Below, one piece after another: positions 12,001 through 19,191 of a stretch of DNA of 64,000 nucleotides (position 1 is the stretch's first letter; the number at the start of each line of letters is the position of its first letter). The DNA is from Sphingomonas sp. Leaf407 (GTDB taxonomy: Bacteria; Pseudomonadota; Alphaproteobacteria; Sphingomonadales; Sphingomonadaceae): NCBI RefSeq assembly GCF_001425385.1, contig NZ_LMQO01000002.1, positions 372,001-436,000 of the forward strand, written 5' to 3'. Below the pieces are notes generated by a model. That model was not told where the DNA came from, made no database searches, and was given only the letters and a program-made list of their open reading frames with translations. The translations under genes and the position numbers were made by a program.

Positions 12001-12884
12001 CGAGCATCGAGACTTCGTTCGAGGGGAAGCGTCGGGAAGACTATACCTATACTGCGCAGGGAACCTTGTCCGAAGTTCGGATCGCCGAATCCGGCTATTC
12101 CGACAATGGCGACGGCACGGCGACCGGCATCGATCCCACCGCTCCGGGACGTCTGACCGCACGCTATACCTATGACGCACTGGGTCGCATGCGGCGTCAG
12201 ATCGAATGGTCCGGCGACGGCTCGCAGGTAATCCACGACCGGCAGACGCATTACGATGCGTTCGGCCGTTTCGCCTGGGAAAGCAGCGTCACGCGCGACG
12301 TCAGCAATGTCATCCGCCGGACGAACAGCTTCAACAGCTACACGCGCGGCAGCGAATATGCGCTGGGCACGGTCCTGACGCAGTTGGTGAAAACCTACAC
12401 CATCGCCTCGAACACCGCGAACGCCTCGTCGAGCGAGATCACCGAGGAGGGCAAGTTCGAGTATGAGGCGACGACGCAGAGCTATGTCGGGTGGTACGGC
12501 GGTGCGGTGACGACCTCGACGGTCACGAAGCAGAAGGACAAGACTGACCGCACCAGCAGCTATGGCTACGACGTCTCCGGTACGCTGACGTCGGTGGCGA
12601 TCACCGATGCGCGTTCGCGTACCGTATCCTATCGCAACGATCTCGCCGGACAGGTGCTGGAGCGGCGCGAGCAGGACGGGAACACGGGCAAGGGCGATCC
12701 GCGCGCCGTTACCTATCGCTTCGACGGCCAGCAGCAACTGGAGATCGGCAACGACGGCACCGATGCGGTCGATTATCAGACCTCGCTCGACCGGCGGCGG
12801 TCCCCAAAGGGACGGCAGAACAAGTGCGGTGGTCTGGGCGTGGTACTCGTCGCGATCACCGCACCACAGAGTCTAACCGGATGA
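3009..12884 (+). CDS. Giant RHS/YD-repeat protein, C-terminus apparently lost
   Basis: A 3291-residue protein built almost wholly of YD repeats (YDxxGR/N units). In RHS proteins these wind into a hollow shell that usually encloses a toxic C-terminal cargo. The ATG at 3009 was chosen over 2973 because AAGGG lies just upstream and the opening MVAIFTGAGTGFERGSG fits sphingomonad relatives as I recall them. No signal peptide is evident. Four non-YD inserts interrupt the repeats: a jelly-roll-like stretch (about 415-570), two tandem copies of a lectin-like module with a DSWDGE motif (about 735-880 and 910-1060), and a YPDL / DPLKHY module (about 1855-1935). The chain stops soon after a GQQQLEIGNDGTDAVDY segment with a 30-residue basic tail unlike the rest, 10 bases before the thyA stop. 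No RHS core end motif and no toxin domain follow. It looks truncated by a deletion or frameshift. Confidence 0.88.
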   Translation: MVAIFTGAGTGFERGSGNVLGAGGTAGNAGTGRNGEQVMLNAANGNLVVSQRDEFLVGRGPDAAILRTYNSHGDWVDDNSDNWRMSNQRRIHTLTGSVNTAGSTVKRTGADGSVTTFTWSTAESAYVSTEGSGAFDQIRFDQQWRWTDGDTRIVETYAGPDNQISEIADPSGNRITFSYSGLKLTRTRTEDGGTIDYEWSGNNIVKITTGYRDVATGLTASAVRTRYGYDSLNRLQTVEVDLSPDDKLTGDGNTYVTTYAYHGNTRNLAAITQSDGLWTAFDYDAASRVNRITQAVTGTTNRVTTIAYDSGATTVTDPAGQATKFEYNADGSLRTLIAPPASAGEAQQITRFSYTASGDVASVTDPAGRTTRHVYDTRGNAVATLEPDGGVVVRTFNADNQVLTEARDANRVPNAAVSFSSEGWYYPYDPHKIANGPIQTGNWQNKNFIRGHYKATAAGQVISIGSSNFAVQGGERLFVGTGLEAWTPISSQTLKVWWSDSSGAVIGGTDIASVNGPQYYDTKVSAFIDVPANAVKGRIELYGWSAGAGDGHMLLVEPTVVRVPVGTTQAPAFGAYAADSGPSVNRYVYDSAKRLAYVIDGEGGVTEHVYNGFGQVGWTATMTNKWVDNGWFGPTGTPSLTDMQNWMNAQDRSGAMVVAYTYDAQGNLNSEVRYGTTGSNGYGSGADGYSYTTFQYDRAGQLIGRVNGRGWLQEAQEGRLGRFLQEAGIRTGGQTLSKRYTLNPASARTAIDADLIKLDSWDGEQMTVYLNGTAAFSFVPETALGTGVDALSGQLSVGGVTGTWSITSPGQDLHVAGAGNFSDRVYRLHLDLRGAGAAITLGLGATLDQERADESFGIDNIVVTQDGAFDDFENGSPAGWTLNGSPAPILPVQRGQSSGMSASLGLIGGSGGAEALSKTYGLNAGQPKANVDFDFTKTDSWDGEKLSVFLNGTRMFDFVPRAYWGPGANMANGSFDVGGLRGTYRITPLGEERFVTTAPDWEELSYHVQIEVEGTGGSLRVGFGATLDEAVSNEAYTIDSVRVGQPAQVDTFTGDSLSGWGSPSGAPILVGSGAGDPTVLPAQESFVYDGLGRLIASTDASGATTRIVFDDRNSRTIMAVATGLTTVSTYNRAGELIASNRSGSFMTSGAETFVYDTLGRPRMRVDASGNASYWLYDAAGRKVADIGHGGQMTEYRYNIAGQLTATIQHAFTVGANHLNTLASGAAIDVGTLRPDHHSQDVIVWNVYDSTGRLTGRVDGAGTVVEYGYAANQQIAWTRAYRNRLSVDTVWPFRNNPPTGLVRPPVSATDSVSRNFYNRAGRLIGALDGEGYLTRYEYDAAGRKTRELRPSKVTAANLRQSGSYAELAASVGPDGLDHDERYIYDNQGLLRFRTDGAGRLTEYRYDSGQSVTSPSGPVQTIVYERSVGALNAYDFVTVRDAIAQQGLGTLPGNRTSHAVYDRAGRLAYTIDADGTVAGIGYDAAGQQVRSTVYAQRRPTGSLPSKAEMDQWARGNANGGDRTVRTLRNAAGQVRFTVDGEGYVTGNDYDADGRVLRTMRWDTQVSIDDAATVATLAATLGNPATANHFVYDALGRLVEQADGEGNRTRRFYGATGVLQYEITPFASAGQVTTWYDYDGAGRVRQRIDAAGSSDAATTQFEYDGLGNLTAETDPLGRTTRHEYDRAGRRTATVDALNGRSVFEYDAFDNVVRATDARGNATLRYYDKLDRVVAVRDAENYVTETSYTAFGEIAQVTRRASRATNAASPADRPTVASDARDATTRFRYDKRGQVIVTTDAEGFSEHRWYDGFGNVVQVQNKVGGIVRRSYDRRGLMVGETTAHGSSAPDGTRHAADVSIAELDVAFYRTTYPDLAGVDDNGLRAHWTNHGWKEGRRPNAFFDPAYYLSTYSDVAAAQIDPLKHYREYGMAYEARRGAAAASTMPLQSTGGTVSWLQYDARGNLTRRIEAAGLPEQRFTTLVYDKADRLIETRGDTFSTVDPTTYHFQPATAPVERTIYDRRGNAIERIDARGGRTLAWYDALNRKIAEANPVGTLSTWTYDKMGNVMSAKVYEKPIALPADARGVPPTPVSGSDVRETRFEYDPLNRLQWQEMVGVRWGAGGPGAYQTAIGNLRTTYVYDANGNVLSSTDGAGITLHSTYDRANRKLRQADGERFVTEWQYDAESNVVQERRYATAATQVAPGVITPAAQSGDDRVTSFIYDRNGRRTKETRHGVVAYATNGNGGIVEVSARDQSIRYDYTALGQVYAKTEATGEETRYAHDMSGRLRYESRAAYADATGQTVNPAVSYFYDAVGNLVRTEQHGSAGISARVTTYAYGPGSLLSSMTDAAGATTSYYYNVAGDLLRQAYTRTTIDAAGSSDKAEGIFYTRDILGRVTSEAKGSWDGTQWARGDTVRSRYNGFGEVAARGVGTAASTKFQESFRYDGAGRLAASNTGDGVWRYYVYDAAGRQTLTIANLTREDLLDKTQDQAMEVARGGSSTIGAQNVGGLHLTFQFHDARGLLLGSSEPFAQTGGATSGRSRSLGYTAFGEVAFETDFLGNRTDYGYNTMGRVATVRRAQVEAYGEDGTMALVRPQERNFHDRSGRLIGSEDALGRWQSRELLAGTGYAGSEAIATRTWANGPGRGVLVQRYDGFGDLRKSIDELNNETAMDYDAMGRLTAVYRPGNIREYYRYDQLGQRIKHWNVGYGEDKAALTQYDMQGRTIWTRAIGGAGADTVSTTRAWADSIGLSHFAQQGGWAETATYANGKTTITRTDRFDRTLETVDMGGGANLYGYDYGGRLTSELRKASSSGAVLRETIYETLNTGVVSRVLRQEVNIYGDRSDSMETTAGYDLNGRKTSEKSWRWEAGTKIQTQNATSAYDALGRRTSWIEAGSGRDAPAASITHRYDAVGNIRSTKTASKGLNDQGNEYASFETNEWFRYDHRNRVVHSSKRNPDGTTIQGKSVDTLYNDAGQRVTATYAIWLPATVNNPWDYDDRQSSIETSFEGKRREDYTYTAQGTLSEVRIAESGYSDNGDGTATGIDPTAPGRLTARYTYDALGRMRRQIEWSGDGSQVIHDRQTHYDAFGRFAWESSVTRDVSNVIRRTNSFNSYTRGSEYALGTVLTQLVKTYTIASNTANASSSEITEEGKFEYEATTQSYVGWYGGAVTTSTVTKQKDKTDRTSSYGYDVSGTLTSVAITDARSRTVSYRNDLAGQVLERREQDGNTGKGDPRAVTYRFDGQQQLEIGNDGTDAVDYQTSLDRRRSPKGRQNKCGGLGVVLVAITAPQSLTG

Positions 12885-12893
12885 GAAAGTTGC

Positions 12894-13790
12894 TCAAACC
12901 GCCACCTCGCCCCGGATCACGGCATGGGGAGCATATCCCTCGACAACGAAATCCTCGATCGCATAGCCATCGATCGCCGCCGCCTTCCGCACCAGCCGCA
13001 TCGTCGGCAACGGCCTCGGCTCCCGCCCACGCTGCTCGTGCGCTTGCTCCAGATGGTTGCGGTACAGGTGCGCGTCGCCCGCCACCCACACCAGCTCCCC
13101 CGGTCGCAGGTCCGCCTGATCGGCGAGCATCAGTTGCAGCGCGGTCGCGCCGACGAAGTTGAACGGGGCACCTAGCAGCAGGTCGACCGAGCGCTGGAAC
13201 AGCAGGCAGTTGAGGCGGCCGTCCGAAGTGACGTGATACTGGTACACCATGTGGCACGGCGGTAGCGCCATCTGGCCCAGTTCGCCGACATTCCAGCCGT
13301 GGAACAGCATCCGCCGGCTCGACGGATTGGTGCGCAGCGTGTGGACCAGATCGGCGATCTGGTCGTGCTCGCGGCCGTCGCTGCCCAGCCAGCGGCGCCA
13401 TTGCTTGCCGTACACCGGCCCCAGATCGCCCCAGCGCGCGGCGAAGGCGTCGTCCTCGACGATGCGTTGTTCGAACGCTTCCTGCGTGATCGTCTCGCCG
13501 GTGTCGCGGCGATAGGCGGCGAGCGGCCAGTCGGTCCAGATGCGGACGTTGTCGCGCAGCAGCGGCTGAATGTTGGTGTTGCCGGTCAGGAACCACAGCA
13601 TCTCGCGGACCGCCGTTTTCCAGTAGACGCGCTTGGTCGTCAGGATCGGCACCTGCCCCCGGCTCAGATCGAAGCGGAGCATCGCGCCGAAGATCGAGCG
13701 GGTGCCGACCCCGGTGCGGTCGATCCGTTCGTCGCCATGGTCCAGCACCTGCCCCAGCAGATCGAGATACTGGTGTTCGGGGTGGCGCAT
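12894..13790 (-). CDS. thyA: Thymidylate synthase
   Basis: ThyA makes dTMP from dUMP using methylene-tetrahydrofolate. The protein has 298 residues, close to the usual length for the ThyA branch with a medium insertion. The catalytic cysteine is C179 in ALPPCHMVYQ. The phosphate-binding arginines are seen in RTGVGTRS (about 25-32) and in PSSRRMLF (about 156-163). The folate/dUMP contacts FNFVGATALQ follow, and the C-terminal half keeps GDAHLYRNH. The ATG at 13790 matches the family start (MRHPEHQYLDLL); longer in-frame starts only add unconserved residues. It ends 10 bases from the stop of the convergent RHS gene. Confidence 0.98.
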   Translation of the reverse strand: MRHPEHQYLDLLGQVLDHGDERIDRTGVGTRSIFGAMLRFDLSRGQVPILTTKRVYWKTAVREMLWFLTGNTNIQPLLRDNVRIWTDWPLAAYRRDTGETITQEAFEQRIVEDDAFAARWGDLGPVYGKQWRRWLGSDGREHDQIADLVHTLRTNPSSRRMLFHGWNVGELGQMALPPCHMVYQYHVTSDGRLNCLLFQRSVDLLLGAPFNFVGATALQLMLADQADLRPGELVWVAGDAHLYRNHLEQAHEQRGREPRPLPTMRLVRKAAAIDGYAIEDFVVEGYAPHAVIRGEVAV

Positions 13791-13850
13791 CGTCGGGGTC
13801 TTTCGCTTCACGGCGTAGGGTTGCGTCGGCCTAGGCCAGCGGCCGCCAAT

Positions 13851-13891
13851 AAAAAAGAGGGCCGGTGCGTCGCCGCACCGGCCCAGTGTTT
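13851..13891 (-). terminator. Rho-independent terminator after amtB
   Basis: A perfect 11-base stem pairs 13859-13869 with 13874-13884 around a TCGC loop. Read in the direction of amtB, the hairpin is followed by CTCTTTTTT (13856-13851). A T-run also follows on the plus strand (13890-13893), so the hairpin could work both ways. It lies between the amtB stop and the thyA start. Confidence 0.85.
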
Positions 13892-13952
13892 TTCCGCAGG
13901 AGGAAACTGTTGGTCGGGTGGGGGAAGGTCGCCCCGCCACCTGAAAGAAAGA

Positions 13953-15311
13953 TCAGATGTTGTAGGCGCGTTCGCCGTGTTCGCCGAGGTCGAGACCTTC
14001 CAGTTCGACTTCCTTCGAGACGCGGCCACCGGTGAGCGCCTTGGCCACGAACCACGCGATGGTGGTGCCGACGGCGGCCCAGACGATGGTGACGAGCACC
14101 GCGAAGACCTGCACGCCGAGCTTTTCGCCCATTGCATAGTCCGCCGCACCCGGGCCGCCGAGCGACGGGGCATAGACCACCGCCGTGCCGATCGCGCCGA
14201 TGATGCCGCCGATCCCGTGGATGCCGAAGGCGTCGAGCGAGTCGTCATAGCCAAGCTTGGGCTTCACAACGGTGACGGCGAAGAAGCAGACGACCGAGGC
14301 GACGGCACCGAGCACGATCGCGCCGAACGGACCCGAGTTACCCGCTGCCGGGGTGACCGCGACGAGGCCGGCGATGATCCCCGAGCAGAAGCCCAGTGCC
14401 GAACCCTTATGCCCCGAGAACTTCTCGGCGAGCATCCAGAACAGGCCGGCCGATGCAGTGGCGACGAAGGTGTTGATCATGGCGAGGCCGGCGGTGCCGT
14501 TGGCTTCGAGCGCCGAGCCGGCATTGAAGCCGAACCAGCCCACCCACAGCAGCCCGGTGCCGACCATGGTGAGCGTCAGCGAGTGCGGTGCCATGCGCTC
14601 GGTCGGGAAGCCCAAGCGCTTGCCGAGCAGTACCGCCAGCACCAGCGACGAGACGCCGGCGTTGATGTGGACTACAGTGCCGCCGGCGAAGTCGAGCGCG
14701 CCTGCCTTGAAGAAATAGCCGCTTGCCGCCCATACCATGTGCGCGATCGGCAGATAGGTGATCGTCAGCCACACGATCGCAAAGACCATGACCGCCGCGA
14801 ACTTGATCCGCTCCACGACCGAGCCGAGCACCAGCGAGATGGTGATCGCGGCAAAGGTCATCTGGAAACAGATGAAGACATATTCGGGGATTTCGACCCC
14901 GGCGGTGAAGGTCGCCGCCTGCGACGCGGGCGTGACCCCGGCGAGGAACGCCTTGGCCGGGCTGGCGATGAAATTGGCCAGCGTCGCGCTCGACACGTCG
15001 GGACCGAAGGCGAGCGAATAGCCGTACATTACCCAGAGCAGCATCGCGAGCGCGCTGACCGCGCCGATCTGCGTCATGACCGACAGCATGTTCTTGGTGC
15101 GGGTAAGCCCGCCGTAGAACAGCGCGAGGCCGGGCAGGATCATCATCAGCACGAGGATGGTCGACACCATCATCCAGGCGGTATCGCCCTTGTCGACGGT
15201 TGCCGCCGGCGCGGCGGCGGGTGCCTGAAGCGCGGCGTCCTGCGCCCATGCGGGCAGCGCGGCGAACAGGCCGAGGCCGGCACCGGCCAGCAATTTCATT
15301 GGATGTTTCAT
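13953..15311 (-). CDS. amtB: Ammonium transporter AmtB
   Basis: A trimeric inner-membrane ammonium channel of about 452 residues. It begins with a signal-peptide-like segment (MKHPMKLLAGAG to about residue 25), then a low-complexity Ala/Pro stretch, then eleven membrane segments. Family motifs visible include TWMMVSTILVLMM-like first helix residues, the GLALFYGGLTRTKN stretch, and FGFNAGSALEANG in the second half. The ATG at 15311 is preferred because GGGGGG lies just upstream and the signal-like segment starts there; a GTG at 15326 and an ATG at 15323 are also in frame. It follows glnK directly, the standard glnK-amtB pair in which the PII protein plugs the channel. Confidence 0.96.
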   Translation of the reverse strand: MKHPMKLLAGAGLGLFAALPAWAQDAALQAPAAAPAATVDKGDTAWMMVSTILVLMMILPGLALFYGGLTRTKNMLSVMTQIGAVSALAMLLWVMYGYSLAFGPDVSSATLANFIASPAKAFLAGVTPASQAATFTAGVEIPEYVFICFQMTFAAITISLVLGSVVERIKFAAVMVFAIVWLTITYLPIAHMVWAASGYFFKAGALDFAGGTVVHINAGVSSLVLAVLLGKRLGFPTERMAPHSLTLTMVGTGLLWVGWFGFNAGSALEANGTAGLAMINTFVATASAGLFWMLAEKFSGHKGSALGFCSGIIAGLVAVTPAAGNSGPFGAIVLGAVASVVCFFAVTVVKPKLGYDDSLDAFGIHGIGGIIGAIGTAVVYAPSLGGPGAADYAMGEKLGVQVFAVLVTIVWAAVGTTIAWFVAKALTGGRVSKEVELEGLDLGEHGERAYNI

Positions 15312-15322
15312 GATGCCCCCCA

Positions 15323-15763
<441 letters not shown>

Positions 15764-15808
15764 TTACCAAGCGGTAAAATTGTGCAACGCGGCAGAGTTG
15801 CCTATTTT

Positions 15809-16012
15809 TCAGGCAGGATCGGCAAGCAACGCGCGGGCAGCAGCGAGGTCATCCTCGTCGACCATGACGCGCACCGGGACCAGCAACCAACTCCCCTCGG
15901 CGAAACTGGTTTCGCTGTCGAAGGCGATCGCGGGCAATCCTTCGCTTGTTAGCCGGCCGACGATGATCTGCGCCTCGACGCGCGGGAAGCGGCCGAGCTC
16001 GACCAGCGCCAT
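15809..16012 (-). CDS. DUF2007-family small protein
   Basis: A 67-residue protein of the DUF2007 type (putative signal-transducing protein, function unproven). The family look is given by an N-terminal VELGRFPRVEAQIIVGRL, a central GLPAIAFDSE and a C-terminal VMVDEDDLAAARALL helix. The start at 16012 overlaps the tldD stop by one base (TGATG), so it is translated with tldD. Longer in-frame starts upstream lie inside tldD and give Arg-rich non-homologous residues. There is no membrane segment or signal peptide. Confidence 0.8.
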   Translation of the reverse strand: MALVELGRFPRVEAQIIVGRLTSEGLPAIAFDSETSFAEGSWLLVPVRVMVDEDDLAAARALLADPA

Positions 16013-17433
16013 CAGGCAGTGCCGCCGACGGTCAGCCCGCCGACCAGCAATGTCGGCTGTCCGACGCCGGCGGGGACCGATTGCCCGGCCTTGCCGCACA
16101 TGCCGATGCCTTCGTCGAGCGCGAAGTCGTTGCCGACGCCCAGCACCTTGGTCAGCACGCTGGGGCCGTCACCGATCAGCGTCGCGCCCTTGATCGGGGC
16201 GCCGATCCGGCCGTTCTCGACCCGGTACGCCTCGGTGCAGGAGAACACGAACTTGCCCGAGACGATGTCGACCTGCCCGCCGCCGAACGACTTGGCGAAG
16301 ATGCCGTTCTTGACGCGCGAGAGCAGTTCGGCCGGATCGTCGTTGCCGGCGGTCATGAAGGTGTTGGTCATGCGCGGCATCGGCGCATGGGCGAAGTCCT
16401 GACGCCGGCCGTTGCCGGTAGGGGCGACGCCCATCAGCCGCGCGTTCAGCCGGTCGTGGATATAGCCTTTGAGGATGCCGTCCTTGATCAGCACGTTCTC
16501 CTGCGTCGGCGTGCCCTCGTCGTCGATCGAGAGCGAGCCGCGCCGGTCGGCGATCGATCCGTCGTCGATCACGGTGACGCCGGGGGCGGCGACGCGCTCG
16601 CCGATCCGGCCCGAAAAGGCGCTGGTGCCCTTGCGGTTGAAGTCGCCTTCGAGGCCATGGCCGATCGCCTCGTGGAGCAGGATGCCGGGCCAGCCCGGGC
16701 TGAGCAGCACGGTCATCTCGCCCGCAGGGGCGGCGACCGCGTCGAGGTTCACCAGCGCCTGGGCGAGCGCCACGTCGATCGCGCGAGCCCAAGTCGCCGG
16801 GTCCATCAGCGAATCGTAGAGATAGCGGCCGCCGATGCCGAAGCTGCCGGTTTCGCGGCGGCCGTTCTGTTCGACCACGATCGACACGTTGAGGCGGACC
16901 AGCGGGCGGACGTCGGTGGCGATGAAGCCGTCGGGGCGCACGATCTCGACGACGCTCCACGATCCGAGCAGGCTGGCCGAAACCTGGCAGACGCGCGGGT
17001 CGCGGGCGCGGGCGGTCGCGTCGATCGCCTGGCACAGCGCGACCTTCTCGGCGAAGGGCACGAGGTCGAGCGGATCGGCGGCGGTGTAGAGATGACGGTT
17101 GTTCCCGCGCGGCGGCGGGGCCTTGGCACCCTTCGCCGGATCGATCAGCGCCATCGTTTCGCCGGCACGGCGGATGGCGGCTTCGGACAGTTCGTTGGCA
17201 TGGGCGAAGGCGGTCGTCTCGCCCGACACGGCACGCAGACCGAAGCCGGCATTGGTGTCGTAGGACGCGGTCTTGAGGCGGCCGTCGTCGAAGCCGAATG
17301 CTTCGGAGCGGCGGTACTGGAGGTAGAGTTCGCCGTCCTCGGCATTTGCGAGCGTCGCCTGCGTGGCGCGCAGCGCGGCGGCGGGGTCGAGGTCGCCGGA
17401 ATAGAGGTACGAGCGGGGATCGGTTGGGGTCAT
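16012..17433 (-). CDS. tldD: TldD metalloprotease subunit
   Basis: A 473-residue TldD protein. With TldE/PmbA it forms a zinc protease that trims unfolded or modified peptides such as microcin B17 precursors and the CcdA antitoxin. The zinc-binding helix HEAIGH is at 254-259, followed by GLEGDFNRKGTSAFSG and a further conserved block (SIDDEGTPTQ). The C-terminal domain carries GKFVFSCTEAY and the GxPS-like stretch before VGNDF. The ATG at 17433 gives the usual family length. No pmbA is seen in the window. The gene is followed by the one-base overlapping DUF2007 gene. Confidence 0.96.
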   Translation of the reverse strand: MTPTDPRSYLYSGDLDPAAALRATQATLANAEDGELYLQYRRSEAFGFDDGRLKTASYDTNAGFGLRAVSGETTAFAHANELSEAAIRRAGETMALIDPAKGAKAPPPRGNNRHLYTAADPLDLVPFAEKVALCQAIDATARARDPRVCQVSASLLGSWSVVEIVRPDGFIATDVRPLVRLNVSIVVEQNGRRETGSFGIGGRYLYDSLMDPATWARAIDVALAQALVNLDAVAAPAGEMTVLLSPGWPGILLHEAIGHGLEGDFNRKGTSAFSGRIGERVAAPGVTVIDDGSIADRRGSLSIDDEGTPTQENVLIKDGILKGYIHDRLNARLMGVAPTGNGRRQDFAHAPMPRMTNTFMTAGNDDPAELLSRVKNGIFAKSFGGGQVDIVSGKFVFSCTEAYRVENGRIGAPIKGATLIGDGPSVLTKVLGVGNDFALDEGIGMCGKAGQSVPAGVGQPTLLVGGLTVGGTA

Positions 17434-17931
17434 TTGACCAATATAGGGTGGGGCGGGCGTGGGGGAATGGGGGTGGAAGTTTACACTTTGGGGGGCCGAA
17501 GTTTCTACTTTCGGGGGTACAAGTTTACACCGGGCCTACCGGCACGAACGATTTCCCGCCCGTCTGTCGGTATTCGCAGTCGATCCGGCCATAAGCGTCA
17601 TCCCAGCGGAGGCTGGGATCTCTTGGTGATGGCACGGGCAGGAGCCGCTTGAGACCCCAGCCTTCGCTGGGGTGACCTTTTCGTTCAGGCGGATCGGGCT
17701 GGATGCGCAGGCTTGGACTTTGCGCAGCAAGGGCTTGATCGTCGCCGGTCGGGGGCTGCACGATTCAAGGAACGTGCGTGAGCCTGTCAGGTTGCAGGCG
17801 TGTAGGACAGGGGGTTCGGACGCGCCGCGGCGAAGCCGCGTCGTCGGTCGCAGGGCAAGGGCGAGCTTGCCCTGCGCCGGCCGGCCGGGCGCTGGTCGCG
17901 CCCGAACTGCGTTCGGTCTTGGCGGCCCGGC
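17434..17931. repeat. Gene-free repeat region: 22-base triple repeat, REP palindrome, Ala-codon-like hairpins
   Basis: This 498-base gap holds no convincing gene. At 17477, 17499 and 17521 an AAGTTTACAC / AAGTTTCTAC motif recurs with an exact 22-base period; the first two copies continue into G-runs. At 17588-17682 there is a REP-like pair of palindromes (TCCCAGCGGAGGCTGGGA and CCCCAGCCTTCGCTGGGG) in opposite orientation. At 17845-17875 an inverted repeat (CAGGGCAAG / CTTGCCCTG) forms a hairpin within a GC-rich stretch resembling the duplicated block near 59550 and 60120. Confidence 0.7.
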
Positions 17932-18159
17932 TTAGCGGCCCGCGCCGTCCCCATGATCCTTCAACGCCGACTGGTCCGCGCCGTCGGCCGGGCTGCCCGC
18001 CAGGATGAAGCGGCGGTCGCAATAGCCGCAGTCGACATAGCCGGTCTCGTCGATCTGGAGCCAGACGCGCGGATGGCCGAGTGCGGGCGCGATCTCGCCG
18101 CCACCGTCGCAGGCGACGCGAGGGGAGGTGACGCGGAAGGTTTCGGGCGGTGGCAACAT
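17932..18159 (-). CDS. Zinc-finger CHCC-domain protein (NDUFS6-like)
   Basis: A 75-residue protein with the zf-CHCC pattern: a first cysteine in VACDGG, a histidine in [10 protein letters not shown], then CGYC before DRRF. The same motif occurs in the NDUFS6/Lpp-type subunit of alphaproteobacterial and mitochondrial complex I, where it binds zinc. The role of stand-alone bacterial copies is not settled. The ATG at 18159 (MLPPPETF) was chosen because translation upstream loses similarity. It faces away from the ABC ATPase gene, whose start is about 90 bases away. The acidic, Gly-rich tail after the motif is unconserved. Confidence 0.82.
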   Translation of the reverse strand: MLPPPETFRVTSPRVACDGGGEIAPALGHPRVWLQIDETGYVDCGYCDRRFILAGSPADGADQSALKDHGDGAGR

Positions 18160-18246
18160 GGATAGCGCGAATAGCAACGTGGCCGCCGCGCGACAAGTTG
18201 GATCGGCACTTGGCGGCGCACGCCCATGCGCGTAATCGCCACAGCC

Positions 18247-19191
18247 ATGACCAGCCCCCACACCGACGCCGCCATTTCGATCCGCGACCTGTGCAAGACC
18301 TATGCGGGGGGCAAGGGCGGGGCGGAACCCAAGCGCGCGCTCGACGGGGTGTCGTTCGATGTGCCGCGCGGGCAGATTTTCGGGCTGCTGGGGCCGAACG
18401 GCGCGGGCAAGTCGACGCTCATCAACACGCTGGCGGGCCTCGTGAACAAGACATCGGGCACGGCGTCGATCTGGGGCTTCGACATCGACAAGCACCCGCG
18501 CAACGCCAAGGCGTCAATCGGGATCGTGAACCAGGAAATCCTGTTCGATCCGTTCTTCACGCCGTCCGAGACACTGGAGATCCAGGCCGGGCTGTACGGC
18601 GTGCCCAAGACGCAGCGGCGGACGATGGACCTGTTGCGCGCGGTGCATCTGGAGGACAAGGCCAATGCCTATGCGCGCACGCTGTCGGGCGGCATGAAGC
18701 GGCGGTTGATGGTCGCCAAGGCGATGGTCCATTCGCCGCCGGTGCTGGTGCTCGACGAGCCGACCGCCGGGGTCGACATCCAGCTTCGCCAGCAATTGTG
18801 GGATTACGTCCGCGAGTTGAACGTGGCTGGGGTGACGGTGGTGCTGACCACCCATTACCTTGAGGAAGCCGAGCAGTTGTGCGACCGGATCGCGATCATC
18901 AACCACGGCCGGGTGGTAGCGAACGAGCCGACGCGGGCGCTGATCGGGCTGGCGCAGGAGAAGGTCGTCGAACTGACGCTGGACCGCGACGTGGCTGCGC
19001 TGCCCGATGCGGGCTGTTTCGAGAAGGTCGAGCGCAAGGGCGAGCGGGTGCTGGCGGTGACGTATCGCAAGGACGTGGCAAACGCGGGCGAGGTGCTGGC
19101 GGCGGTCGCGGGGCAGGGATACGGCATCGTCGACGTAGTGACGCGCGAGGCCGATCTGGAGGATGTGTTCCTCAATCTGACCAACGTTTGA
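18247..19191 (+). CDS. ABC-2 type transporter ATP-binding protein, no permease nearby
   Basis: A 314-residue ATPase of the ABC-2/DrrA-like exporter class. Walker A is GPNGAGKS (49-56), the ABC signature is LSGGM (146-150), Walker B is [10 protein letters not shown] (166-175), and the switch histidine is in [13 protein letters not shown]-terminal extension of about 90 residues follows, as in DrrA/YadG proteins. An ATG at 18226 is also in frame; neither start has a strong ribosome site. The matching permease is not beside it: the next gene is nadB. Substrate cannot be told from the sequence. Confidence 0.9.
   Translation: MTSPHTDAAISIRDLCKTYAGGKGGAEPKRALDGVSFDVPRGQIFGLLGPNGAGKSTLINTLAGLVNKTSGTASIWGFDIDKHPRNAKASIGIVNQEILFDPFFTPSETLEIQAGLYGVPKTQRRTMDLLRAVHLEDKANAYARTLSGGMKRRLMVAKAMVHSPPVLVLDEPTAGVDIQLRQQLWDYVRELNVAGVTVVLTTHYLEEAEQLCDRIAIINHGRVVANEPTRALIGLAQEKVVELTLDRDVAALPDAGCFEKVERKGERVLAVTYRKDVANAGEVLAAVAGQGYGIVDVVTREADLEDVFLNLTNV

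Noticed and set aside
7509..12737. Long open frames on the minus strand opposite the RHS gene (7509-9968 and 10620-12737)
   Set aside because: They are mirror frames of YD repeats in high-GC DNA, rich in Arg and Ala without a family motif; the plus-strand RHS frame explains the sequence.
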